Of a stretch of 64,000 nucleotides of DNA, positions 1 through 8,377 are shown piece by piece. A model generated the notes under the pieces. It had not been told where the DNA came from. It made no database searches and saw only the letters and a list, made by a program, of their open reading frames with translations. The first letter of the stretch is position 1; every line of letters starts with the position of its first letter. The position numbers and the translations under genes are program-made. Source of the DNA: Paenibacillus sp. 1011MAR3C5 (GTDB lineage Bacteria > Bacillota > Bacilli > Paenibacillales > Paenibacillaceae); contig NZ_QZCF01000009.1 in the NCBI RefSeq assembly GCF_003591485.1, positions 144,199 to 208,198 of the forward strand. Direction: 5' to 3'.

Positions 1-2
1 AT

Positions 3-278
3 TTAGTTTTAAATAGCGAAACTCTGAATGTAAAAGTCAATCATACAGATTTGAAGCTTACCAGACAGGAATACAAAATCCTTGAGCTGCTGATAAAAAA
101 TCCTGAGCGGGTGTTCACAAAGCAAGACCTGTATGAACTTGCATGGGAAGATATATACATAGGTGAAGATAAAACCATTACAGTTCACATTAGCAATATT
201 CGTAATAAAATAAAACAGCATGACGAGCAAACTTATATCGACACGATTTGGGGAATTGGTTTCAGGTTAAAAAAATAA
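3..278 (+). CDS. OmpR-family response regulator, C-terminal part (5' end outside window)
   Basis: The frame is open to the left edge of the window, so this is the end of a longer gene and not a short protein starting at the TTG at 51. About 91 codons are visible and encode a winged-helix DNA-binding domain: LTRQEYKILELL, then the recognition-helix region ITVHISNIRNKI, then the family-typical end IDTIWGIGFRLKK. The receiver domain must lie upstream. An ABC ATPase follows after about 80 bp and a permease after that, the order seen in the 15.8-19.2 kb module (regulator, ATPase, permease, kinase). By that comparison it probably controls the ABC pair in response to a peptide antibiotic or envelope stress. 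That role is inferred; the fold assignment is secure. Confidence 0.9.
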   Translation, partial: LVLNSETLNVKVNHTDLKLTRQEYKILELLIKNPERVFTKQDLYELAWEDIYIGEDKTITVHISNIRNKIKQHDEQTYIDTIWGIGFRLKK

Positions 279-357
279 TTTCTCTTTGAACATTCTTAAT
301 TATTGATTGACGATATGTTAGCTTCTTTTTGATATTTTATTGCAAGGGGGTGTGAAT

Positions 358-1284
358 TTGGCTGAAGCAATTATTGAAGTTAGTCAGTTAACCAAGCAAT
401 TTAAATCGAAAATAGCTGTAAATACGGCGGATTTCAAAATAGGCAAGGGTGAAATTTTTGGCTTAATTGGCCAGAATGGAGCGGGGAAATCTACCTTGCT
501 AAAGATGATTGGAGGGTTGATGTACCCGACATCAGGGGAAATTAAATTATTTAATCGTACAGTGAAGGATAATCATCCTTATTTTGAACGAATAGGCATA
601 CTCATTGAAAATGCAGGGTTATTTCCTCATTATACTGCGTATGAAAACTTGGATTTACTAGCTATTTCCTATGGACTGTCTAATCGAAAAAGCCATATTA
701 ACAAGCTGCTGAAGCTTGTCGGATTGGATGTATCAAACAAGTCCAAGGTGAAAAATTATTCAATGGGCATGAAGCAAAGGCTAGGGATTGCTGCTGCATT
801 AATTGGAAGCCCGGATGTTTTGATACTGGATGAACCGATTAACGGGTTGGACCCGCAAGGCATTTCCGAGATCAGACGAATGATTTTGGAATTGAATAAA
901 GCAGGGATGACCATTATTATTTCAAGCCACATTTTGGAGGAGCTATCGAAAGTAGCGACCCAATTTGCCATCCTTCATCAAGGAGAGGTTATTGAACACC
1001 ATTCCAGGGAGCAATTACTGCTTCAATGTGAAGACCGAATTGAACTAGAAGTGGATAAAGCAAGCTCGGCTGTTCCCATCTTAGAGCAGCGTTTGAACAT
1101 TAATCATTACAAAGTGATTAGTGAGCATGTTGTGTATGTATATGATTCCCATATTGAAAACCAGCATATCATTAAGAGCTTGGTAGAAAACGGAGTAACT
1201 GTTCATTCCATCACCAAGCATAAGCAAAGCTTAGAACAATATTTTTTGGCACGGACGGGAAGCGAAGGTGATAGCCATGATTAA
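358..1284 (+). CDS. ABC transporter ATP-binding protein (lantibiotic/bacitracin-resistance type)
   Basis: About 308 residues. Walker A GQNGAGKST lies near residue 38, the signature YSMGMKQRL near 132 and Walker B LILDEPINGLDP near 153. The usual T after DEP is I here. A conserved His follows in IISSHILEEL. The C-terminal third is the variable domain seen in BcrA/CprA-like ATPases. The start is taken as TTG at 358 because AAGGGGG at 344-350 sits 7 bp upstream; a longer reading from TTG at 340 would put the ribosome site inside the gene. It powers the permease that begins 8 bp before its stop. The likely role is removal of a membrane-active peptide, judged from family and from the linked response regulator; the substrate is unknown. 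Confidence 0.9.
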   Translation: MAEAIIEVSQLTKQFKSKIAVNTADFKIGKGEIFGLIGQNGAGKSTLLKMIGGLMYPTSGEIKLFNRTVKDNHPYFERIGILIENAGLFPHYTAYENLDLLAISYGLSNRKSHINKLLKLVGLDVSNKSKVKNYSMGMKQRLGIAAALIGSPDVLILDEPINGLDPQGISEIRRMILELNKAGMTIIISSHILEELSKVATQFAILHQGEVIEHHSREQLLLQCEDRIELEVDKASSAVPILEQRLNINHYKVISEHVVYVYDSHIENQHIIKSLVENGVTVHSITKHKQSLEQYFLARTGSEGDSHD

Positions 1285-2041
1285 TATTTTCAAAATGGAC
1301 TTTCACCGTTTTAAAACAAATAAAATGATATATATATTATTGCTGCTCTTTTTTGCTTTTCAAATTTTCGGCATTTATATGCAAAAGAAATATGAGCAGC
1401 CCGGAGGAAACGGGGACATGCTGATCAGCACGATGAATGAAAGTCAATTCATCCAAGTCATCATGGCTCAAACCCCATCGTGGATGCTGGTTTATATTGC
1501 GGTATTCAGCGTTTACTTCTATATGAGCGAATATAGCTGCGGGTTCTATAAAAATTATATAGCTATGAAGAATGCCCGAATGTACTCCGTACTATCAAAA
1601 ATTTTAATTACAGGTCTATTCACGCTATTCATGTTCATCGTCATGTTCGTTGCGGATATGATCGGAAGATCAATTTTCTTTGACCATGTAGCTCTTGGAG
1701 ATGGGGGTTATTTAGCGAAGCTATTGATTGGACAATTTTTACTTCATTGGGCATTTTCAATTGTCATCTTATGCATCTCCATCATTAGTAAAAGCTTGAT
1801 AGCCAGCATTGTAGTCGGATTTGTTTTATCATTGAATGTTTTGGGAATGGTTATAAGTGCTTTGGAGTCTTTAATTGGTCAGGTTAATTTGTCCTCCTTC
1901 TTATTAGTCAATACGATCGTCAGCCCAAGAGATTTCCATCATATAAATGATCTTGTTCACGTAGCTGGCGTGGCGATTGTCTTCATCCTTATATTCTCAT
2001 TTATTGCTGTCAGATATAAGATCAAAGAGGACTTGAGATAA
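1277..2041 (+). CDS. ABC-2 type permease, lantibiotic-immunity family
   Basis: About 254 residues with roughly six hydrophobic segments (an early one in YILLLLFFAFQIFGIY, later ones in the GLFTLFMFIVMFVADMIG and VAIVFILIFSFIAV regions), the layout of the BcrB/SpaE/MutE permeases. ATG at 1277 is preferred over GTG at 1268 because GAAGG lies at a good distance and the gene then overlaps the ATPase by 8 bp, which suggests translational coupling. It should form the membrane part of the exporter with the preceding ATPase. In the sister module at 15.8 kb the next gene is the sensor kinase. Here an IS1182 remnant begins 70 bp after the stop, so the kinase seems to be missing. Confidence 0.88.
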   Translation: MINIFKMDFHRFKTNKMIYILLLLFFAFQIFGIYMQKKYEQPGGNGDMLISTMNESQFIQVIMAQTPSWMLVYIAVFSVYFYMSEYSCGFYKNYIAMKNARMYSVLSKILITGLFTLFMFIVMFVADMIGRSIFFDHVALGDGGYLAKLLIGQFLLHWAFSIVILCISIISKSLIASIVVGFVLSLNVLGMVISALESLIGQVNLSSFLLVNTIVSPRDFHHINDLVHVAGVAIVFILIFSFIAVRYKIKEDLR

Positions 2042-2111
2042 TCGTTTGGGCTGCGCCGGTTGGAAGGTCTTATTTAGTAAAGACGGGAAAACCGTACAAT
2101 AACAAAAGGAA

Positions 2112-2586
2112 GGGGCTGTCCCAAAAGTCATCGCTAGATGACTAAGGACGCCCCTTCTCTAAATTGTAAAACAAAAAGAAACCGTTTTTTGGTAAAATGG
2201 AAGTACGACCCACCATTTACGAAAGGAACGGTTTCTTTGTACATTCAATATACCATGGACCAACTTCATCTGCCAATGAACTTGGAGGACGACATTCCTC
2301 CTCATCATCTTGTTCGTGTAGTAAACGAGGCGGTCAATCGCTTGGACGACAAGATTTTCAGCGACGCTTGCCCAGGCGGGGGACGAGATAGTTACAATCC
2401 CAAATTGCCCACCAAAGTTATCATTTACGCCTACACACAGCGGATTTACTCCTCTCGCCAGATCGCCAAGGCGGTCCGGGAAAACGTCATGTTTATGTGG
2501 ATTGCCGGTAGACAACGTCCAGACTTCCGCACCATTAATCGCTTTCGTTCCGAGCGAATGAAAGACGTTTTGGAGACCATCTTCAA
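2112..2586 (+). mobile_element. IS1182-family insertion sequence, truncated remnant
   Basis: The left end is visible as the terminal repeat GGGGCTGTCCCAAAAGTCAT at 2112-2131, typical of IS1182-like elements. It is followed by the 5' part of the transposase gene. The sequence stops matching a transposase near 2585 and no matching right-hand terminal repeat is seen, so the element has lost most of its length. It sits directly after the ABC permease gene, where a sensor kinase would be expected. Confidence 0.8.
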
Positions 2587-2590
2587 TTGA
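2237..2590 (+). pseudogene. IS1182-family transposase, N-terminal fragment
   Basis: About 115 residues remain of a transposase that is normally around 450-500. The start is TTG at 2237 with AAAGGAACG 6-13 bp upstream, giving a protein opening MYIQYTMDQLHLPMNLE. The following stretch, DIPPHHLVRVVNEAVNRL and then LPTKVIIYAYTQRIYSSR, is the conserved N-terminal domain of IS1182 transposases, and RPDFRTINRFR is the typical link to the catalytic core. The DDE catalytic residues are all missing, so it cannot be active. The reading frame ends at a stop created at the junction with unrelated sequence near 2585. Confidence 0.85.
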
Positions 2591-2757
2591 ACAATTTCAT
2601 ATCTCGTATTAATCAAGAATATGAGCATTCTTTTCAGATTATAATTTTGGAACATATTCCAAAGACAATTTGGGAAGAAGCGATTTTAACAAACGTAATA
2701 CTAGTGGATGATGAGTTTACAGAGGGGAACGCCTTAATTCCAGATGAACTGATTTGA
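2587..2757 (+). pseudogene. C-terminal fragment resembling DUF3732-type ATPase proteins
   Basis: A 56-codon open stretch beginning exactly at the end of the IS1182 homology. It reads SFQIIILEHIPKTIWEEA, then a Val/Asp-rich strand and ALIPDELI before the stop. The pattern (hydrophobic strand, E/DH, then W/F-xx-A and LIP near the end) resembles the C-terminal end of DUF3732 proteins, large SMC-like ATPases often found near defence loci. It has no start or ribosome site of its own. I read it as the tail of a deleted gene fused to the IS. The family assignment is from memory of the motif and is moderate. Confidence 0.5.
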
Positions 2758-3270
2758 TGCTAATTTAATTCGAGTCATTCTAATGATGTGTTTTTTTTCA
2801 TAACTTTCTTTATCCTTTTAGATGACTTGGCGTGGCTATTTTTCATCATGGAGACGCAAAAATACTGGTCAAGGATTTGGTTAAATTTTTGTATCTCCTT
2901 GTGATCTTAAGCGGTTGGGAAATATGCGCCCTTGATATGACTAGCATTGCGCCAGTCCCGCCTTAGCGTACCGACCCCCACTTCACATCTTGACACAGCG
3001 AGGTACCACATATTTTAGCTTAACTACATTGGTCACATTTTTGGTCACACTTTTTTTATTTCTGGAACGCCTACGTAGGTATCGACGAGAACTCAATCAG
3101 GAAAAGTCTTATAAATTAGTGGGTTTTCGTTCGGTTTACAGGCGTTCCAGAAGCCCATCTCTCCACAGGGGTTCAGCCCGCGTGCAGGAGTGGAAGGGAT
3201 GCTTCGAGGGAAACGTTCAAACGGACGAGCACGGCGTCTGAATCCACTGCTAAAAGTCCTCGTTGAGTCT

Positions 3271-3412
3271 GCTTCGTCAGCATATAATGAGGATTCGGAC
3301 ATCCCATGAAGATACAGCGAGATAGGTCGAGCTGTATTCTCTTGGCTCCATAAAAAAGTTCTAATGCAACCTGAACTGGGTTGCATTTTTTATTGGGTGT
3401 ACTGCTAAGGGG
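3271..3412. repeat. Dispersed intergenic repeat, copy A (full length)
   Basis: About 140 bp aligning along its length with 9929-10075. Shared blocks are CTTCGTCAGC, then AGGATTCGGACAT, then GAGCTGTAT/AAGCTGTAT, then CTTGGCTC, and finally a hairpin of the form AAYGCAACC...GGTTGCRTT followed by Ts and a TTGG tail. Here the hairpin arms are 3363-3371 and 3379-3387. No coding sequence is apparent. Confidence 0.7.
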
Positions 3413-3563
3413 CGATGGACCCCGGGGCTCAGTTCGCGCTCGCAAAGTATTCGGAGTATACTTCAGAGTTGTGCTTCATTTTTACGGGGGAAGAAAACGG
3501 CGTCTGAATCTACCTCGTGATCTGCCTACCAAATAAGCCTCGTTAACAAGCTATATAAAGACG

Positions 3564-3593
3564 AAGACCTTTCAAATGCGGCAGGTCTTTTTG
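3564..3593 (+). terminator. Orphan rho-independent terminator
   Basis: Arms AAGACCT and AGGTCTT separated by 12 bases and followed by a short T run. No intact gene lies just upstream, so it probably belonged to a deleted gene. Confidence 0.5.
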
Positions 3594-3806
3594 ATTTACG
3601 CAGATCCTTTTAAAAAAGAGTAAATTATAAATTAAAGGATAAAATTGATTTTTAAATTTATTATAGTGACTGAGGCTGCTAATATACCTTGATTGTTGTA
3701 TGTAAAATAACAAATTATTTTTGTAAACTTAACACTGTTGAGCGATTGGCTTGCTTGGCAGCGGAATCATGAATCCACACAAAAGATAACCAGGAGGTGC
3801 TAGAAA

Positions 3807-5015
3807 TTGAGTCCAAACTTTACTTCAACCACGCAAAGAGTCGCGAGCGCTGCGTCTTCTGAACGCCTTCCATGGGCCGGATTACTAGCTCTTGCGATGG
3901 CGGGATTTATTTGTATCCTCACAGAGACAGTTCCAGCTGGTTTGCTTCCCCAGATCGGTACGGGGCTTGGCGTTTCAGAGGCACTGGCCGGTCAGCTCGT
4001 CACTTTATATGCTCTTGGCTCCCTGCTTGCCGCAATTCCTTTGACTACCGCAACACGAGGATGGAGGAGAAAGCCGCTGCTATTGATGTGCATGATTGGT
4101 TTTCTCTTGTTCAATAGCGCGACTGCTCTTTCCACTAATTACACGTTGACGCTGGTTGCCCGTTTCTTGGCGGGTGTCTCTGCAGGTGTCTTGTGGGGAA
4201 TGACAGCAGGTTATGCCCGACGCATGGTGCCTGATGCGCTCAAGGGAAAAGCCATGGCGGTGGCAATGGTCGGCACGCCTCTCGCTCTGGCGCTTGGTGT
4301 CCCTGCGGGAGCATTCCTCGGCGTTATTGCGGGCTGGCGCTCTGTTTTTGGAATCATGTCATTGCTAACGGTGCTGCTGATTGCTTGGGTGTTCTGGAAG
4401 ATGCCGGACTATCCCGGACAGGCCGCTGCCAAGAGACTCTCACTCCAGAAAGTCCTCATCTTGCCGGGGATACGGCCCGTATTGATTGCTGTTTTGACCT
4501 GGGTATTGTCTCATAACATTTTGTACACTTATATCGCGCCTTTCCTTACCCAGGCCGGGCTTGCCCGGCGCATTGATTTGATGCTGCTTATTTTCGGAAT
4601 GACATCGGTTGTTGGGATCTGGATAATCGGACTGTTGGTTGATCGCATGCCTCGCTTGTTGGTATTGATCAGCCTCGCTGCTTTCACTTCGGCATCCTTC
4701 TTTCTTGGCATAGGCAGCAGTCAGCCCATTGTGGTCTATGTAGTGATTGCAGTATGGGGACTTACGTTCGGCGGAGCGGCGACATTGCTGCAGACAGCAA
4801 TAGCTGAGGCCGCTGGCGAGAGTACGGATGTGGCTCAATCGATGCTAGTGACGACATGGAATCTGGCCATCGGCGGAGGAGGTTTGATTGGTGCTATTTT
4901 AATCGAAACCCTGGGCGTCCGATCCTTCCCCTGGGCTTTGTTTATACTGTTGCTGCTTGCATTGCTTGTTGTATGGAGGGCAGAAGAACATGGTTTTCCT
5001 TCGAAGAAGCGTTGA
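3807..5015 (+). CDS. MFS transporter, DHA1 (AraJ/drug efflux-like) family
   Basis: 402 residues with about 12 membrane helices. The first helix (WAGLLALAMAGFICILTETVP) carries the acidic residue and following helix-2 pattern (GQLVTLYALGSLLAAIP) of the AraJ/YdhP-type proton-driven drug or sugar effluxers. RGWRRKPLLL is the usual loop 2-3 motif A region, and FLAGVSAGVLWGMTAGYARR covers helices 4-5. The start is TTG at 3807 with AGGAGG at 3792-3797, spacing 9. It runs convergently towards an Lrp-type regulator 18 bp past its stop. The substrate cannot be told from the sequence. Confidence 0.92.
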   Translation: MSPNFTSTTQRVASAASSERLPWAGLLALAMAGFICILTETVPAGLLPQIGTGLGVSEALAGQLVTLYALGSLLAAIPLTTATRGWRRKPLLLMCMIGFLLFNSATALSTNYTLTLVARFLAGVSAGVLWGMTAGYARRMVPDALKGKAMAVAMVGTPLALALGVPAGAFLGVIAGWRSVFGIMSLLTVLLIAWVFWKMPDYPGQAAAKRLSLQKVLILPGIRPVLIAVLTWVLSHNILYTYIAPFLTQAGLARRIDLMLLIFGMTSVVGIWIIGLLVDRMPRLLVLISLAAFTSASFFLGIGSSQPIVVYVVIAVWGLTFGGAATLLQTAIAEAAGESTDVAQSMLVTTWNLAIGGGGLIGAILIETLGVRSFPWALFILLLLALLVVWRAEEHGFPSKKR

Positions 5016-5033
5016 GGTGCGGACCGCTCACGC

Positions 5034-5474
5034 TCATGCTTCTTCGAGAGAAGGAATGAGAAATTTATGATCGACCGGTGAAGACATGACAATCAGGATC
5101 GTATAGGTTCCATACTTATCGCACTGATTGCCAAACTCTTCGAGAGCGCTTGTGGAGTCGGTAAGTACTTTTAATAAATAATTGTGTTCTCCACTTATGC
5201 GGTGGCACTCGACAACATGGGGAGATGTATGGACAAAATCAAGAAAGGCATGGCAGTCTCTAGTCCGAAACAACATATAGGCTGCCGTATGTTTTCCGAT
5301 TTTTTCAGGAGAGATGATGGTACGATATTCTTCGATAACTTTCTTCTCTTCCATTCGTCGAACGCGTTCCGTGACAGCCGGTTGTGACAAACCAACGCTT
5401 TTACCCAACTCCGTCATTGAAATTCTCGCCTGATTTTGAAGATAAAATAGGATTTGTTTGTCTACGTGATCCAC
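5034..5474 (-). CDS. Lrp/AsnC-family transcriptional regulator
   Basis: About 146 residues. The N-terminal helix-turn-helix is VDKQILFYLQNQARISMTEL followed by GKSVGLSQPAVTERVRRME. The C-terminal half is the RAM ligand-binding domain (HVVECHRISGEHNYLLKV, then LEEFGNQCDKYG). GTG at 5474 is preferred over TTG at 5480: AAGGAGG is 9 bp from the GTG but only 3 bp from the TTG, and the resulting MDHVDKQIL opening is typical. Such proteins bind amino acids and act as local or global regulators. The neighbouring MFS gene is convergent, so a regulatory link is possible but not shown by promoter position. Confidence 0.92.
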   Translation of the reverse strand: MDHVDKQILFYLQNQARISMTELGKSVGLSQPAVTERVRRMEEKKVIEEYRTIISPEKIGKHTAAYMLFRTRDCHAFLDFVHTSPHVVECHRISGEHNYLLKVLTDSTSALEEFGNQCDKYGTYTILIVMSSPVDHKFLIPSLEEA

Positions 5475-5912
5475 TTTCAATAGCCTCCTTTAAATTAAAG
5501 GTATTTCAAATAAAGTTTATTTTATTGCTTTGTATTTCTATCATAATTTATTGATTATGATATGTAAAATGAATGGTTTGGTTTATATAATAAACTCATA
5601 CCAATAATCTAACGCAACCTGATGACGGTTGCGTTTTTATTTGCTGATTGCCAAAGGGGAGGATACTCTATAAATTCACTCGTGCGGACTGAGCGATGAA
5701 TTGCTTCTTATTGAAATCTCTCTTTCCTTTCCAGAACGATAGGAAGAAGTGTAAGATAGAATAAGTGGCAAAGTTTGGTTTTAACAATGGAATCCGTAAT
5801 GCCACAAGGGTTGTAGATGGCGATGAACTGAAAAATTCTATTATAAGATAATGGAGCAGGCATCCCGCAAGAGGGTTTGCCTCATGAGAAGAACAGCAAG
5901 GGAAGTGGTGTC
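5475..5912. other. Intergenic region between the Lrp gene and the response regulator
   Basis: About 440 bp. The first 130 bp are AT-rich and presumably hold the Lrp promoter. A hairpin repeat copy lies at 5611-5669. The rest has no gene I would support; a 28-codon open frame from GTG at 5765 lacks a ribosome site. A possible -10, TATAAG near 5843, precedes the response regulator. Confidence 0.5.
5611..5669. repeat. Dispersed intergenic repeat, copy C (hairpin and right flank only)
   Basis: Hairpin arms AACGCAACC at 5611-5619 and GGTTGCGTT at 5627-5635, then TTTATTTGCTGATTGCCAAA and GGGGAGGATAC. The right flank matches copy B (GTGATTACCAAAGGGAAGATA); the left flank of copies A and B is absent. 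With its T run the hairpin could act as a terminator, though no rightward gene ends here. Confidence 0.65.
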
Positions 5913-6593
5913 ATGAAAGCGAAACATATTCTATTTATTGAAGACAATCAAGATATCGGACGCTGGGTCCAAGAGGAGCTTGAAAAGCGGGGATATGCCG
6001 TTCGCTGGCTGTTATCCGGTGAAAATGTGGAAAACGAAATACATGGAAGTCATGTCGTTATTCTCGATATTATGCTGCCTGGACTGGACGGTTTTACGGT
6101 CGGCCAGCGATTGAAGAAAGCAGCGCCTTCGCTCCCCATTTTGCTGCTGTCCGCCCGGGCGGCTGTCGATGATAAGCTGCAAGGGCTGCAGTTTGCCGAC
6201 GATTATGTCACCAAGCCTTTTCACCTTGATGAGCTAGCTGCCAGAATAGAAGTGCTGCTCCGCCGCAGTGGGGCGGGACTCCCGGATCATATAAAGCTTG
6301 GACAGCACATCCTTGTTGATCTAACCGGACGTACGGTGATCAACGAGCGTACTGGAGAAGAAGTTAACCTGACCGGAAAGGAATACCAAATTCTTGAGTG
6401 TTTCCTGCGCCATCCGAATCAGATTCTTACGCAAGAGCAAATATGGGTGGCTGTCTGGGGAGAAGCATACATAAATGGAGACAAAGCTCTGTCGGTCCAT
6501 ATTCGCCATCTACGAGAGAAGCTGGAACAAGATCCTAATGCGCCGGAAATCATCCAGACCGTACGCGGAATTGGATATCGGGTGAAAATATGA
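5913..6593 (+). CDS. OmpR-family response regulator
   Basis: About 226 residues: receiver domain with acidic pair EDN near the start, phospho-acceptor Asp in VVILDIMLPGLDG, the conserved Ser in ILLLSARA and Lys in YVTKPFH, followed by a winged-helix domain ending IQTVRGIGYRVKI. The start is ATG at 5913; a TTG at 5877 would add an atypical 12-residue lead. It overlaps the kinase gene by 4 bp (ATGA). The operon continues with an ATPase and two permeases, so it very likely activates a lantibiotic-type ABC exporter. Confidence 0.93.
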   Translation: MKAKHILFIEDNQDIGRWVQEELEKRGYAVRWLLSGENVENEIHGSHVVILDIMLPGLDGFTVGQRLKKAAPSLPILLLSARAAVDDKLQGLQFADDYVTKPFHLDELAARIEVLLRRSGAGLPDHIKLGQHILVDLTGRTVINERTGEEVNLTGKEYQILECFLRHPNQILTQEQIWVAVWGEAYINGDKALSVHIRHLREKLEQDPNAPEIIQTVRGIGYRVKI

Positions 6594-7585
6594 AACAACG
6601 CTCTTTTTTTCGACGGTACTTAGTGGTTCATTTCCTGAGCCTTGTTTTGCTCCCCGTAATGATCCTTATGATGGTAGCTGGCGTGAATCCGTCTTCTGAC
6701 CCTTCCAGCATGGATACGACACGCAACATATCCGGATTGATCGGACTCATCATTATCACCTTTATTACCGTTTCAGGGGTGTTTTTTTATCGCCTCCGGC
6801 AGCAGCTCATCCGTCTGCAAAAGGCGATGACTGTTCCCGGCGACGGTTCCTGGATTCCAGAACCGATCCCGGAACGTGATTCTGGAATGAATGAAGTGGA
6901 TCAGTTGGGGGCTTCGTTTAATCAAATGATCCGAAAACTTCGCGACAGCCACCAGCGGGAGCTGGAAGAAGAATCGCTCAGAAAGCAACTGATTGCCAAT
7001 CTGTCCCATGATTTACGGACGCCGCTGACCGCTCTTCGCGGGCATGCCTCCAGATTGCAAAGGGAACCTCTCAGCCAGGAAGGGGTGGCCTCGCTCACAG
7101 CGATTGACCACACGATCACGCATATAAGCGAGCTAATGGATGATCTTTTATCCTATACATTGCTTACATCGGGTAAATACCCTTACCATCCCGAGCCCAC
7201 CGATATGGTTCAATTTCTAAGAACATCTGTTGCATCGTGGTATCCGGCATTTGAGAACGCAGGCTTCCATATAGACGCGGACTTGCCGTTCGATGCGACC
7301 TTCTCATGGGAAATCGATCCGCAATGGATGACGCGCGTGCTTGGCAACCTGTTTCAAAATGTCCTTCGCCATGCGGTCGAAGGACGGTTTATCGGTATTG
7401 CTGTGGATACCTTGCAAGAGCGGTTCATCATTCAAGATCATGGACCGGGGATGGATGCCCTGTCTGCCAATCGCGGCGCTGGCATGGGACTCAAGATTTC
7501 AAAGCACATGCTAAGTGAAATGAGACTGCAAATCCATTTTAGCTCCGATGCGGAGGGGACAACCGTGTGGATCGGAAAAAATTAG
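6590..7585 (+). CDS. Sensor histidine kinase (partner of the 5913 regulator)
   Basis: 331 residues. Two membrane helices lie close together near residues 13-30 and 45-65 with only a very short loop outside the cell (SSDPSSMDTTRN), so it has little extracellular sensor. A HAMP-like linker follows. The phospho-acceptor His is in ANLSHDLRTPLTALRGH, the N box is LGNLFQNVLRHA, and the ATP lid begins QDHGPGMD with GMGLKISKHM. Kinases with so small a sensor usually detect signals in or through the membrane, often via the linked transporter. It shares the ATGA overlap with its regulator and lies upstream of the ABC genes. Confidence 0.92.
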   Translation: MKQRSFFRRYLVVHFLSLVLLPVMILMMVAGVNPSSDPSSMDTTRNISGLIGLIIITFITVSGVFFYRLRQQLIRLQKAMTVPGDGSWIPEPIPERDSGMNEVDQLGASFNQMIRKLRDSHQRELEEESLRKQLIANLSHDLRTPLTALRGHASRLQREPLSQEGVASLTAIDHTITHISELMDDLLSYTLLTSGKYPYHPEPTDMVQFLRTSVASWYPAFENAGFHIDADLPFDATFSWEIDPQWMTRVLGNLFQNVLRHAVEGRFIGIAVDTLQERFIIQDHGPGMDALSANRGAGMGLKISKHMLSEMRLQIHFSSDAEGTTVWIGKN

Positions 7586-7669
7586 ACCAAACTTAGAAAT
7601 AACCTTCCCTGATTTTAGACTTGGTTCGATATGATGTGAACCATAACGAAGACAAGGAAGGTGTTATGC

Positions 7670-8377
7670 TTGCTTACTATCGAACAGTTAACAAAGCGCC
7701 GTGGATCGCACAATATCCTAAACGGCATTAGCTTACAAGCTAAGCCTGGTCGCGTGACCGGGTTCCTCGGTCCCAATGGCGCAGGGAAAAGTTCTACTCT
7801 GCGAATCCTATTGGGACTTGACCGAGCCACATCAGGCACTGCGCTGATCAATGGTATGCCATACGCCCAGCTTGCCGATCCGCTGACGACCGTTGGGGCC
7901 GTATTTGACGGATCGGGAGCGCATCGGTTGCGCACAGGGCGAGCGCATTTGAACTGGATTGTCAGGTCCGCAGGGCTTCCGCGTTCTCGGATCAATGAAG
8001 TCCTCGAAATTGTAGGGCTTGCGCATGCTGCCTCGAAGAGGGTTGGCAGTTATTCTCTTGGTATGGCGCGGCGACTAGGCTTGGCTGCCGCGCTGCTTGG
8101 CGATCCGGAGATTTTGATATTGGACGAGCCTACGAATGGGCTTGACCCCGAGGGAATCCGTTGGATCAGGACGTTTCTCCGTGAACGTGCGGCATCTGGG
8201 CGTACCGTATTATTATCGAGTCATCTGATGGGGGAAACCGCCGAAACGGTAGACGACATTGTTATTCTCAATAAGGGGCACATTGTGGCAAGCGGTACGC
8301 TTACCGAGATCATTGGTTCCCATAAGACATTAGAAGATGCCTTCTTCGCTTTTACCACGAGGAGGGACATCTCATGA
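7670..8377 (+). CDS. ABC transporter ATP-binding protein (lantibiotic-immunity type)
   Basis: About 235 residues. Walker A GPNGAGKSS, signature YSLGMARRLGLAAAL, Walker B ILILDEPTNGLDPEG and the switch His in LLSSHLMGE are all present. TTG at 7670 fits the AAGGAAGG site at 7655-7662 with spacing 7; the upstream GTG at 7661 lies inside that site. It is the first of three genes (ATPase, permease, permease) joined by 4-bp overlaps and preceded by a two-component pair, the arrangement of the NisFEG/CprABC self-protection transporters. The substrate is presumably a cationic or lipid II-binding peptide; that is inferred. Confidence 0.92.
   Translation: MLTIEQLTKRRGSHNILNGISLQAKPGRVTGFLGPNGAGKSSTLRILLGLDRATSGTALINGMPYAQLADPLTTVGAVFDGSGAHRLRTGRAHLNWIVRSAGLPRSRINEVLEIVGLAHAASKRVGSYSLGMARRLGLAAALLGDPEILILDEPTNGLDPEGIRWIRTFLRERAASGRTVLLSSHLMGETAETVDDIVILNKGHIVASGTLTEIIGSHKTLEDAFFAFTTRRDIS

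Larger units (their letters stand above)
2758..3806. other. Long gene-poor interval with repeats
   Basis: About 1 kb without a convincing gene. It holds a direct repeat TTGGTCACA at 3030 and 3042, a copy of the dispersed intergenic repeat at 3271-3412, a shared 13-mer CGGCGTCTGAATC near 3231 and 3499, and an orphan terminator at 3564-3593. Short open frames on both strands have arginine-rich, non-protein-like composition and overlap the repeats. It looks like a scar of past insertions and deletions. Confidence 0.6.

Noticed and set aside
2990..3445. Three short open frames on both strands
   Set aside because: They overlap the dispersed repeat, have arginine-rich low-complexity composition and lack ribosome sites.
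5765..5851. 28-codon open frame upstream of the response regulator
   Set aside because: Weak start context and no ribosome site; no recognisable peptide-precursor features.
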